Under the pieces are notes generated by a model, which worked only from the letters and a program-made list of their open reading frames with translations, ran no database searches and had not been told where the DNA came from. Positions 8,746 through 20,200 of a stretch of 64,000 nucleotides of DNA are shown here, piece after piece. The DNA comes from Adiantum capillus-veneris (lineage: Eukaryota; Streptophyta; Polypodiopsida; Polypodiales; Pteridaceae): NCBI GenBank assembly GCA_014529385.2, contig CM043967.1:88275278-88339277 (forward strand), in the 5' to 3' direction. The stretch's first letter is position 1. Each line of letters opens with the position of its first letter. Both the position numbers and the translations under genes were made by a program.

Positions 8746-9310
8746 TATTTATGATACATAGGAAAATCTTCGCTGCGGATGAGTATAGTCGTGACCTGCA
8801 AGCATCTTTTCAAAAGATTAAGGAGGCTATATCCATCTTTTAACTAAGGTAAAAAGCTGCTGCTACTGCTGACAAGCACAGAATGGCCTTAACGTTCAAA
8901 GAAAATGATTCGGTCTTACTTAAGTTTCCTAAGGCTCGATTGAGGAAAACCACGGGCAAAATCCTACGGGCCATCAAAAGTATTATGCTAAGTTAGCAAA
9001 AAGATACTATGGTCTTTTCTAAATCTTGAAGCCCATCAATGAGACAGCTTACCAACTCAAGTTGCCCAACCATTGGCTCATACACACTGCTTTTCATGTG
9101 AACCTACTTAATCCCTACAAACAAGAACCACCAAGTGAATCAATCATTGAAGACCCTCCCGAAGTTGAAGACCAAGAAGAGGTGCTACAACCCGAAGCTA
9201 TCCTTCGGCATGAAGACAAGGTATTACGACATGGTAAGATTATCCAACAGTATCTTATTAAGTTCAAAAATTATCCTTTTGAAGATGCTAGATGGATGCA
9301 AGGAATATAG
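8746..9310 (+). pseudogene. pol: T2 integrase C-terminus and chromodomain
   Basis: After broken sequence at 8746-9025 (fragments such as HKMALTFKENDSV and YYAKLAKRYYGPF-like), an open stretch at 9026-9310 reads LKPINETAYQLKLPNHW, IHTAFHVNLLNPYK, then EAILRHEDKVLRHGKIIQQ and YLIKFKNYPFEDARWM. That last part matches a chromodomain (I-L-D-R ... YL[VI]K[WF]..YP..D..W), placing T2 among chromodomain Ty3 elements (chromoviruses). In the duplicate the final Trp codon is a stop (TGG to TGA at 48893). Confidence 0.85.
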
Positions 9311-10218
9311 CTTAAGGATAGTATGAACCTTGTCAATGCTTACAATGCTACATTGGAATAAGCAAATATACAAATTTCTTTTAAATGACCCATGTTTTTG
9401 TCTTATAAGAGTAGTTCTCTTTTTCATTGTGCACAAATTTAAATAGTATGCATGCTTCAAATCATGTTTGTGATGACGACGTCTCTCAAACACCAAGTAG
9501 CATAAAAGACACATGTTCAAAGGATCCTCCACATATGGCCCTCATAATGTGCTTGAATGCTATTGGTTAGGTTTTAAAGGGGTCCAATGAGAATTTAGAT
9601 ACATCAAAATAAATAATTAAGTTCTTTCTCTAAAAGAAGAAAAAGAGGACACATGTCCAAAGGAAATAATAAAATAATACAAGAGAGGGAGAGAGAGAGA
9701 GGTGTGGACCAAGCATGAGAGTGGGGGTATACTCTCCCACACACACACACATATTATCTCCTTGTATGGAGGGCAAAATGCAAGAGCTCCATCTCCTTCT
9801 CCAAGTTTTTTGAGATGTGGAGAGCCTACACCAACACTCTTGGCTATGGAATGCAAATCCAACCAAGAGCCATGCTTCAATGTTTAAGCTTGCCATCTTC
9901 TTCATCTTCATTACTATGCTATTATGCTATGCTAAGCAAGAAGAGTGATGATAAGTGAGAAACTAGTGATGATAAGTGAGGAACTATTTCTTTCTCCTAT
10001 GAAATGTTTCTTTTTCCTCTTCCCTACCCTCATTCCCCGCTAGCTCTCTCCACCTTCGAAGGTGTTTGAGGCCTTGGGACTGAGGCTTGGGATAGTTAAT
10101 GCTTTTTGTAAAGTTTAGGTTAATCTTGTGATGCATGAGCTTTCAATCTTCATAGCATCACCAAGGTCACAAGGAACACAAAGATTGTATTGTACCAAAG
10201 TCTCTCTTGATGCGAGAA
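9311..10218 (+). other. T2 3' tail / probable LTR
   Basis: Non-coding. A purine tract at 9681-9702 (gagagggagagagagagagg) followed by TGTGGACC is a possible PPT/LTR boundary. The far LTR end was not found; it may continue past C2 at 30796. A short (CA)n run is at 9739-9750. Duplicate at 48926-49817. Confidence 0.4.
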
Positions 10219-10223
10219 TCTAT

Positions 10224-10415
10224 TGAACGAGTACGAGCGGAAGTGCGACGCGAGAGAGAGTGCGAGAAGAAGAGCACGACGATATGGTGAACTCGCTCTA
10301 CTGTAATGTGTAGAGCATAGTGAGTTCTTATTAGGTTTTTACAAAAGAACATGTGTACATACCTGGCGGCCCGCCCACTTACCTGGGCGACCACATTGGG
10401 CTTTATACCCCAACA
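10224..10415 (-). repeat. C2 3' LTR
   Basis: On the minus strand TGTTGGGGTATAAAGCCC ... TCGTTCA, 192 bp. The PPT AAGTGGGAGGT abuts it (10416-10426). The U3 region contains a perfect 6-bp stem CGCCCA/TGGGCG at 10372-10389. Confidence 0.9.
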
Positions 10416-10504
10416 ACCTCCCACTTAAAGTCCAATGTGGTACCTTAAGTGTGAGAGAAGCTACTATACAAGCTAATATACAAGAGATGTAGAGAAGTGA
10501 TGTA

Positions 10505-12178
10505 CTACCCTACACCTAACTGCTTGCAAAAATGCGCAAAGCTCTCTGAGGGAAGTCCTTTTGTAAGTAGATCAGCAGGATTTTCTGTGGTGTGAACTTT
10601 GACAAGCTGAAGTTGCTTATCCTCGAGCATTTCCCTGATGAAATGATACTTCACATCCACATGCTTTGTCTTTGAGTGATAGATTGGATTGCGAGCCAAT
10701 TGTATAGCACTTTGACTATCACAATATAACACAGACATCTCTTCTTTGATTCCCAAATCTGTTACTAGTCGATTAAGCCAAATTGATTCTTTGCATGCCT
10801 CTGATGCTGCAACATATTCAGCCTCTGTAGTAGACTGAGTAACACAATCTTGTAATCTAGAACGCCATGATACTGCTCCACCAGCCAATGTAAAGACATA
10901 CCGTGACGTAGACCTTCGGTTGTCTAAGTCACCTGCATAATCTGAGTCTGTAAAACCCTTTACACTTAGCTCCTGACTCCCATAGCATATACGCATACTC
11001 TTTGTAGCTTTCAGGTATCTCAATATTCCTTTCACTGCCTCCCAATGTTTCTTGCCTGAGTTTGACATGTATCGACTTACTACTCCCACTGCAAATGCAA
11101 TGTCTGGGCGAGTAGCAATCATTGCATACATCAAACTACCCACTGCAGACGCATATGGAATCTTATCCATTTCATCCTGTTCTTCCTTAGACACAAGACA
11201 ATCTTGTTTGCTAAGTTTCACATATGGTGGCAATGGAACACTCAATGCCTTTACCTTCTCCATATTGAAACGTTGCAAAACCTTGTCAATATACTCTGTT
11301 TGAGATAACCAAATCAACTTCTTTGATCTGTCTCTCTCAACGCGCATACCAAGTATATGACTTGCCTCACCCATGTCTTTCATGTCAAACGATTTTTCCA
11401 TCTTTGACTTCAAAGCTGAAATTTCTTCCAAGTGCTTGCCAGCAATCAACATGTCATCCACATACAAAATAAGGATCAGCCAACTGCCATCCTTAGCCTT
11501 CTTTGCATATAGACAGTGATCGAACTCACTACGTTTGTAGCCTTGAGAAAGCATAAACTTGTGGAATTTATGGTACCATGCCCTCGGTGATTGTTTTAAG
11601 CCATAAAGACTCTTTAACAACTGGCATACCCAATCTTCCTTGCCTTTCTCAACAAACCCTTGTGGCTGCTACATGTAAATTTCCACATCTAAATCACCAT
11701 GCAAGAACGCTGTCTTGACATCCATTTGGTGCAATACCAAATCTAATATCACAACCAATGCAAGAAAGCATCTCAATGTAGTCATCTTGACCACCGGAGA
11801 GAAGACTTCATCAAAGTCAATGCCTTGTTCTTGCTTAAAGCCCTTGGCAACAAGCCATGCTTTGTACTTTGGCTGACTATCATGAGCGGTTGTCTTATAC
11901 CTGTAAACCCATTTACAAGGTAGAGCCTTTTTGCCCTGTGGTAATTTAACTAGCTTGCATGTCTGGTTTTTATGCAGAGCTATCATCTCTGACTGCATGG
12001 CCAATTGCCAATTCCCGGAGTCCTTCATTTGCACTGCTTCCTTGTAACATGAAGGCTCATTGCAATCAGTCAACATGACATAGTTCATAGATGGAACAAA
12101 CCTATCAGGAGGTCGCGTGACACGTCCAGATCTACGCACAATAGGTGGCTCAGGCTCAGCCACAACCTGTGGTTCCAC
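10505..12178 (-). pseudogene. pol: C2 reverse transcriptase and RNase H
   Basis: Read from 12178 down. Copia RT begins with MQSEMIALHKNQTCKLVKLPQGKKALPCKWVY-type sequence. It continues through FKQEQGIDFDEVFSPVVKM and HQMDVKTAFLHGDLDVEIYM, an in-frame TAG at 11669-11671 (CAG in the duplicate), then LLKSLYGLKQSPRAWY and the catalytic LILYVDDMLIAG (about 11450-11490). The connection domain TRPDIAFAVGVVSRY and RNase H motifs GFTDSDYAGD, TQSTTEAEYVAASEAC and YCDSQSAIQLARNPIYH follow. The C-terminus ends at 10505 with a TAG. A long tract before RT carries proline-rich PQVVAEPEPPIVRRSGR, a usual Copia linker. Confidence 0.9.
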
Positions 12179-12212
12179 TCTATCCTGTCCTTGCTCCTCT
12201 TGAGCCCTGACA

Positions 12213-13265
12213 TTATGTCTTGCACGTGCAGGTCCATCTTCTGGAAGACAACTCTTCTAATCTCCTCAACCCTCTCTGGTTTAGAATGATATTTGGATTC
12301 ATTAAAGTGAACATCATTGCTGCGGACAACCTTTCTAGATTCGGGATCCCAAAGTCTGTACCCCATCTCACGAGAATTACCATAGCTGGAAAGATGCACT
12401 TTCTACTCTTTGGCTCAAGTTTGTTCCTAAATTCCTTTGGAACGTGAGTATATGCCTCATAGCCAAAGACTCTGAGATTCTTGTATGAGGGCATTTTGCC
12501 TGACCATACCATCTCTGGCACTGAATCCTTCTACAAAACCTTGCTAGGAGATCTATTTACAAGATGAATAGCTGTTGATACAGCTTCAGCCCAAAACCCA
12601 TTTGGCAGCTGTGCATTAGACAACATACTTCTGACCTTCTCTTGTATGGTCCTATTCATCCTCTCAACAACACCATTTTGAGGAGGATTGTAAGGAGCAG
12701 TAAGTTCACGTTTTATACCTTTTGACTCACAAAAGTCCTGAAAGGCCTTTGAAACATACTCTCCACCATTGTCAGTGCGTAACCATTTAAGCTTCTTGCC
12801 ACTCTGATTCTCCACAAGTGTCACAAACGTTTTGAAAACACTAAACGCTTCATCCTTGTGCTTGAGAAAGTAAACCCATACTTTCCTCGAGTAATCATCT
12901 ATAAATGTCATAAAGTAAGAAGCTCCCCCTAGAGATAGGTTAGGCATAGGTCCACACAAATCACTATGAACAAGTGCCAACTGTGTATCTCTTCTACTGC
13001 TTCTATGCTTATGTGGCTGCTGTGTTTGCTTACCATACAGACAATGTTCACAGAATTCAAAATCATTAAATGAAAAGCCAGGCAAATAACCAAAACGAGA
13101 CAAGATTTCCATTCCCTTCTTGGACATATGTCCTAACCGGCTATGCCACAAAGAAACGTTCGGCTGCTTGGTTACATTGATTACACATTTGATACATAAA
13201 TCATGTAAAGTCCTCCAGACTTTACTCCATGTGCTACTGTCATAGAACCCTTGGATATCTTCCAC
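12213..13265 (-). pseudogene. pol: C2 integrase
   Basis: From 13265 down: GAG-pre-integrase HSRLGHMSKKGMEIL with the zinc-binding FCEHCLYGKQ, then the integrase core. The core shows VHSDLCGPM (first Asp), FIDDYSRKVWVYF, LRTDNGGEYVSKAF (second Asp) and PPQNGVVERMNRTIQEK (Glu). The frame stops with TAG at 12531-12533 after RSPSKVL; the same stop is in the duplicate (52130), so it predates the duplication. Downstream MVWSGKMPSYKNLRVFGYEAY continues Copia integrase, then frameshifts. Near 13175 an 11-bp deletion relative to the duplicate separates this frame from the Gag-protease frame. Confidence 0.9.
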
Positions 13266-14473
13266 ATGTTTTGTCCAAAAATGGTGACGTAGCCAGCATC
13301 ATCAAGTAAACCTGTGCTGATCAAGCTCTTTGTAATTGCGGGAACATGTCTCACATTCTTCAGCGTGAAAGAAGAGCCATTCTGAAACTTCAATTGAACA
13401 TCTCCAACACCTAAGATCTCACATGTCTGCCCATTGCCTAGCCGAACATGATCTTTAGTGGTCACATAAGAGGTAAACCACTCCTTGTTTGGAGACACAT
13501 GAAGTGATGCCCCTGAGTCTATAATCCAGTCACTCAGTGCATTTCCATCAGATGCTGTAAGAAGAGCTGAGTCCATTGTATTCTTCAAGAAGTAGATGTC
13601 TCCTGACAGTAGACTGTCATCCTCTGCAATAGTGTTTGTCACATTTATTTCTTGAATCTTCACTGAGGACTTGTTCTTCTCACTATGGTCTTCATCTTTC
13701 TCTTTGCCTTTTTCTGCTTTCCATTCTCTGCAGTCTCTTTTCATGTGACCCTTCTTGCCACAATGGTAGCATTCTATGTCACTCTTACCTTTAGCACTGT
13801 GGGACTTGCTACGAGACTGATTCCTCCTTCCACCTTTGTACTTTTCTTTGGTCCTTCCCCTGACAACTAAGGCTGTTCCTTTGCCTTTGTCCATTGTCTT
13901 TCTATTGGTTTCTTCAGTAAGCAGGCTTCCTTCTACACCTGCTATGTTCAAACCATTTGGAGGTGCAGAATTACTCAAAGCTGTGCGAAAAGTGTCCCAA
14001 CTTTCCGGCAATGTGATCAACAGGAACATAGCTCTAACAGGTTCATCAAACTTGACACCTTGAGCTGACAACTGACTATAGATTGTGTTGAATTCATTCA
14101 GATGATTGGACATAGGTGTCCCTTCTTTCATCTTCAGGTCAACAAGCTTCTTAAGCCAGTATACCTGTGAAGCTGCACTCTGCTTCTCATAAAGATCACT
14201 CAGCTTTAACCATGCTTGATAAGCCGACATCTCGTCTGCTACATTGAAGTAAACGCTTTCTGCCAAAGTCAGCATAATGGTAGAAAGTGCCAATTCATCC
14301 ATTTCGCTCCATTCATCTTCGTCCATATCTTCTGGTTTTATCCCCTTGATCTTTATAGGTTTTATCTGCTTCTTTTGTACCAACACGTGCCAAATCTGCT
14401 TCTTCCACAATGGGAAATTGGTTCCATCGAGCTTCTTGATATTGTAAAGAGCAGTGTCCTGTGATCCAGCCAT
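13181..14473 (-). pseudogene. gag: C2 Gag and protease
   Basis: From ATG at 14473, 430 codons are open. Residues 1-170 are a UBN2-type Copia Gag (KLDGTNFPLWKKQIWHVL, LALSTIMLTLAESVY, YWLKKLVDLKMKEG, LPESWDTFRTAL). A basic RG/RS-rich linker follows, then the zinc knuckle CYHCGKKGHMKRDC at 235-248. The protease motif WIIDSGASLHVSP has its catalytic Asp at residue 319. The frame ends at the 11-bp deletion. Copia polyproteins normally continue in one frame, so this is a broken gag-pol rather than a separate gene. Confidence 0.9.
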
Positions 14474-15499
14474 AGCTACGCTTCACAGTAGTTTACTTTC
14501 CTGGGAAAAATTTGGCAGAGTTTCCCCTGTAAACTGACCTCTGAACCAATATCAACCTGTCAAATGAACCAAGAAAGCTTTAGATTCTGCAGAAATTTTG
14601 GCAGACTCTCCTTTGTAAAATGGCTCTGGTGTACTAAAAACAGACCAAAAAACAGCTCAAAAAACACTGTCTCTCTAACACTGTAAGCTGTGGGTAAACC
14701 TGTCCTGCACCTGTACTATCTCTGACTGTCCTGTCACTGTCCTGTAAGCATAGACTGCGACAATGCCTCAACGGCAGTAAAGCAAAGATGCAATCCCAAC
14801 TGTCTAACTCACAGTCAATACATCCTAGTTGCCTATCTAAGGGTGCTCGAGGGATCGCTCCAAGACCTGTATCACTGAAAGGATCTCAACATTCGAGAAT
14901 CCCCCAGCTCAATAAAACCTCACTCGACCCTCAACAAAGGCTGCAGTAAATCTGACAGTACATAGACTTCTCACAAAGTCATACATCCACAAATTTCCCA
15001 CTGTATGCTGTAACCGTTGCAGCGGTTGTTTGCTACGTGACTCACAGCCAACAAACCCTCAACAGACATACATCATCTCTGACAATACATCCCATGTGGA
15101 AGTACCTGCAATGTCAGGATGAAATCTGGAATATCAAGTAGCAAACACAAGCTACCTGATGAACTAGTGGATGTCGCCTACAGTCTGTGTGTAGATGCGC
15201 CCGTGTCGTATGTGACACGCCTCCAAGAACTGTGAGCCGTCCTTCGATGTGTAGACAGCCACAAATCAACACTTTGGGAGTGTCGATATCCTTAGCACCT
15301 GCAGTCGTAGGCCGAAAACCCCAAATTTGCAGAGTCGGCTCGAGACCACGTAGTCGAAAATGGCCTGCACAGACCTTTGTCGAAGCCGAACGGTGGCCGA
15401 GATGACCTCGGAATGAAATTCTAAGAACACCAAGCCTTTGAGGCTTTCCCACAGGATTTGGGGCCGTGTCTTTGCCTGTCGAATTTCACTCCAATCTGA
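14474..15499 (-). other. C2 untranslated leader
   Basis: About 1.03 kb between the T3 insertion and the C2 start codon, plus 42 bp on the other side of T3 leading to the PBS at 30585-30596. No coding potential above background. Several ctgtcctgtcactgtcctgt-like short repeats lie at about 14720-14745. Confidence 0.65.
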
Positions 15500-15714
15500 G
15501 CTGGTGTTAACCCTCACGGCTCACGGACACCCCATCACCTACGACGGACGTGTATTATGTATTTGGTAGAGTCAGGTACCGGGCTTGTCGGACCAATAGG
15601 AAAAGGGTAAGAGTGATCGCCGATGAGAGGCGCCGATGAGAGGCGCACTCTAAGTGGGACATTCAAGGGATTAGTTGGCTAAGCATGGGCGCCCAAGTGT
15701 GAATGGGGTGAGCT

Positions 15715-15724
15715 CATATAAAAG
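15715..15724 (+). promoter_or_regulatory. TATA box of the T3 LTR
   Basis: catataaaag sits about 100 bp upstream of the GT/GA tract and is conserved in the 3' LTR (30069-30078). In the related T4 LTRs the matching site reads cctataaaag on the minus strand. Confidence 0.65.
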
Positions 15725-15820
15725 CCAACTAAACCTAAAATTCACTCATTCTCTCATTTGTGCAATAGAAGAGTGCTCTTGATCCATCTCCATCTCCATC
15801 TTCTTCTTCTTCACCTCCTT

Positions 15821-15941
<121 letters not shown>

Positions 15942-16181
15942 CGATCTAGCATTGCGGCGGCACGACGGCGGTGAAGCGGTTGAGCGCGACGTAGCGGCGT
16001 CTCCTTCTTCTTCGCGGCGAGGAATCCTCCACGGCAGGAGCATAGAGCGGTGAGTGACACACCATTGCCCTCTTTTTAGCTTACTAGTTAAGCTAGTTGT
16101 GTGCTTGGAGCCGTCTATGGCTCGCACACGGTGTAACGGCAAGTCCCTTTCTTTGACAGTGCGGCAAGGAGCGCACATTTT

Positions 16182-16199
16182 TGGCGCCGCTGCCGGGGA
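16182..16199 (+). other. T3 primer-binding site
   Basis: TGGCGCCGCTGCCGGGGA, four bases after the LTR. It differs at one position from the tRNA-Asp-type PBS TGGCGCCGTTGCCGGGGA used by Athila/Tat-like plant Ty3 elements. The identical PBS occurs in T4. Confidence 0.8.
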
Positions 16200-17241
16200 A
16201 TCGCCCTGCACTAAGCCCAAGAGGCACTTTGTGCTTCTCCTATGAGTTGTTTGTAGTAGGAAAGAAGAGGAAGAGGAAGAGGAAGAGAAAGAGGAATGAG
16301 TTGTTTTTCTGTAAGTTGTTAATTTCTGTGTTGTCTGCAAGTTCTGTGATGTCTGCATAATGTTGTGTTTTCTGTTTGCACACAGTCTTTGCACAATTAG
16401 TAGTCGTTAGCTTGTTTGCAGTGAATGAATAAGCAGGTAGGCAGTTAACAATTTCTGTTTGCACACAGTCTGTACATAGTTTTCTGTCAAGGTTTGGCTG
16501 CACACAGTGTTTGCACAACAAGGTAGTGAGAGAGGAAGTAGGTGGACAGTTAGTTCACTGTCAGCAAGCAGTTAACAGATTAGTTAGTGGTTAGCAGCAC
16601 TGTTAGTAAGTAGATAAGGTAGTGAGCTGCCTGTGAGCTGTGAGCTGTGAGCTGTTGACTGGGAGGTTAGGTAGGTGACAGTGTGTGTGGCCAAGAAAGG
16701 GTCACCAAAACCGCGCGCGGTCGTCGCCCAAAAAAAAAGAAAAAAAAAACCAAGAATATTTAAGCGTGAGTGACTGGGGGGCTACACTAAAATTTTGATC
16801 AGGATCAGGATCATTTTTCCAAGCCCAAGCCCAAGCCTCAGTCCTCAGTCTTATGATATATACTAGACTCACTCTTATATATATACCCTACCCCCTCAAG
16901 AGGGAATGAGAGCATGTGGGGCAAGCCCTCCACTCTCCTCCCTTCTCTTCCCACTTGCACCCTTAGAATTTCTAATTCGGGCCTAGTTCCCTACTAGAAA
17001 TTGACGGTTTTAGGGATTCCGAGGGCATAAAGTGACCAAATGGAGGGCTGTAAAGCACGGCACGTCCCTCTGACCGAGACGCTCGTTTTGAGCTATCATA
17101 CGTTCTATTTTATAGCTGGGTCAGAAAAAAAGGACCAAAATATCAAAAAATAAGAAAAGACTTGGGTTGCAAAACACCCAAAATTACTAGGTGAGCAGCC
17201 TTCACGGGCCCTCACTGACACTTCTAGGGGATTCAAGTCAT
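16200..17241 (+). other. T3 leader
   Basis: Non-coding, about 1 kb. It is rich in short recurring pieces such as tttctgtttgcacacagtc (about 16367 and 16455), then aagcccaagcccaagcc (about 16821-16838) and a second TATA-like tatatatataccct (about 16876). Parts match the T4 leader around 43130-43420 in inverse orientation. Confidence 0.65.
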
Positions 17242-20200
17242 ATGAACCTACGCTCTGGACGAGTGTTAGAGCACGAGCATATTGGTAGTGCCTCCATTTA
17301 CGCGGGCACCCATTATTCCTCCACCCTAGGTTCTGGACCTTCAGCCGGGACTCAAGGTACCGCGACCCAAGATCCTCATATCGCGTCTAGTGATTCTTCC
17401 TCTGACTACGAAGTCATGGAGGGGTATCCTACACCAAACCTTGATAGTTCAAGTCAAGACATGCATGCCATGGGCCCACGGCTCGGGTCCAGCGTGTTTA
17501 GCCGCTTAAAAGAGACCCTTAGTAGAGCTACTCGCTACGAACATGCGGTTAATGAAATAAATGAAGGGAGTGGGGAAGTAAATTCGTCATTCATGCCTAA
17601 AATGGACCCTATGCTTCTTGAGAGTGTGCATGTGAATGTTCCATCCACTGCACCTCCGGATCCTTTAGGACTATCTCCCTCTGAGGTTTTACTACCCGAT
17701 GGTAGGAGCCTTGCCGAAGTGCAAGAGATCGAACGCTATATGCAAGCAACAAGGGAGAGGGAAATTGAGAACCTACTAAGGCTAGAACAAAGTCGAGCCC
17801 TGAAAGCAAAGGCTCCTATGACAACAATCATGCCAGCCGAGCAACCGAGTGCTCCCAAGGTAGCAGTCACGGAGGGGCAAGCTATGGGGAGCAAGAATGC
17901 TTCCACTTCAAGGGAAACCTCTAGCACGCCAGGCCTAGATGGGATATTCCTAAACGAAAATTGGGAGTATGACCTACAAGCAGAAGGTTTAACTGATCGG
18001 TACACAGGACACACCTATCATGTGGGTTGGTTAGATGTTCTACAATCCACATCGGGTGCTACTAGCATAGATGAGCAACAACAGAAAGTTTGTGATGTCC
18101 TCCATAGGATTGTCGAGTTAGAAAGACAAAACACAGGGATCAACATGCCTTCAACAGGCCTAATGAGATTCTTGGATACGGGAAAGGCCAACCAACCAAC
18201 CCTGTCACAAATGGAGACTCCCTCAGTGAGCCCCATTGATCCTCCATATGTTGTTTCGCCAGGAGCCTCAATACAATCTGAGCCCACAAGTGGCAGCTTT
18301 ACCTTCCCAGATCTAGCTCATCTTTCTCTTAATGACACTACGGCTACCATGCATATCGCAATGGTGAGCATGACAAGAAGTACACCATGGAGTTCATTTG
18401 TTAACACTGCACCGATGCCTAGTAGCACAGTGCCCCCAACTATACCTACATGTATGTATCAATCATGTGCACCTGTCGTACCTCAGCCTCATGTAGCTCC
18501 TACACCTCCGATTATTCCAAGAGCTTACAATCCACAATGGAATTATCCAAGCTCTTATACAAGTGGAGCCATGCCATTTAATAATAACATGCCATATCAG
18601 GCACCCCCTATGCCTAGGGCCACGCCTGTAAACTTTGGACCACCGTCTAGTACACCACCATACAAAATTTGGGACCCAAGAGCCGCGCGTATGCCAAGGC
18701 CAAGGCCAAGGCCACCTCCCATCTCACATGTGGTTCCAGGAGCACATACACCCATTATACCTGCTCAAATAGGAGATTTTGCAGCATTTGCTCAAACTAT
18801 CGGTCGCTCTATTGCGGAAAACATGCGTAGTGCACGTGATAGAGAGCCTAGGAGCAAGGCACTTCAAGTAGCTAAGCTCACACAGAAATTCAATGGAGAC
18901 GGAGATGCTAGAAAGCATATGGAAGTCTTTGAACATGTGTGCGATTCCTTGGAAGAGCACAATGAGCTACATAAGTGTAAGGCTTTGAGTTTGACCCTAA
19001 GCGGAAAGGCTGGAGATTGGTATAGAACCTTAAGAGTAGAAGAGAAAACGATCTACTCTACTCTTAGGAGTCTGTTCTTAAAAGAATACATACGAGAGGG
19101 AGTACTTTGGGGTGTAGCCTCTTAGCTCTAGAAAGCCCAACGAGAAGAAGGTGAATCCGTGAGAGACTTCATTAGTCGCCTAAAGAATTTGAATTCTCGA
19201 TGCAATCCAAACGAGCGATTCAACAACAACCAATTGCTCGATAGATTCATTAGGGGACTACGACATGAAAGTATCTATAATGGCCTAGTCATTAGAGGTA
19301 TCACTACTTGGGAACCAGTCACCATGAATGCAATCCAATTGGAGGATAATTTAATGATTGCAGGAGAAAGAGTGGCTGCCGAGCCGAAGTCCAAGTAGCT
19401 CGCAAGCATCAGGGCATGAGCCAATGAAGATAAAGCCAATCGTGAAAGAGCAAACGATATCTGAGATGACTTTGGCAGATCTCACAAAGGCCATCCAAGA
19501 AAGCCTTAGGGGTAATCGTGCTCCACAAAACACTCATATGTATCCAAGAAGGGAGCAACAATGGTGCTCAATTTTCTTGGGCCCACATACTACGAGTGAA
19601 TGCCCTACTTTCAGAGTAAAGTTTAACGGGACTTGTAACGCGTGTGGTAGGTATGGCTATCAAGCGAAGGATTGCCTAATGCTTAAACGCATCATGGAAA
19701 ATAGACCGCCTATAGCTTGGGCAGACTCACCTCGAGTTCCTGCATTGATGCCTACCCCACCCATGGAGCAATAGTTGCCATTACAACACATGGTCCCTAG
19801 AACCCAAAATGTGGTCCAAACCACACCGTTGCCACCTCCAGTGCTAGGACCGCAACCCCCTCATCCAAGAGTTACACCTATGAACCAAATAGGTTGCGAG
19901 TCATCTAGTACTTATGTAGATTGCGAAGAAGACATAGACTCTAGTATCACCTATGGAGTCGACATGCTTGAGGAGTGTCCCATGTACTATATGGAAGACC
20001 ATTGGGGACAAATCAAACCGGTATATCTTGCTGCTGCGCTAGCAGCAAGAGGCCAAAACATTAATATTTTTGCCAGGAGACCACCTCTTCAGTGCTACGA
20101 ATGTGGTGGACCACATCGAGTAGCTGAGTGCCCCATTAGAATACAAAAGAATGTTGCACTAATGCAAACAAGTCAAGGGAGTGCATTGGCAATGCCAATA

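Noticed and set aside
52-9310. T1 (minus) and T2 (plus) as two halves of one inverted Ty3 element
   Set aside because: Possible, but T1 continues off the left edge where its own pol should be, and nothing in the window links T2 to T1; kept as separate remnants.
15114-15452. Possible small gene on the minus strand in the C2 leader
   Set aside because: No recognisable motif, and the region is the untranslated leader of C2 by position.
16821-16838. aagccc/ttgggc runs (also 43382-43401) as interstitial telomere repeats
   Set aside because: The unit is not TTTAGGG and the run lies in homologous leader positions of T3 and T4, so it belongs to that family.
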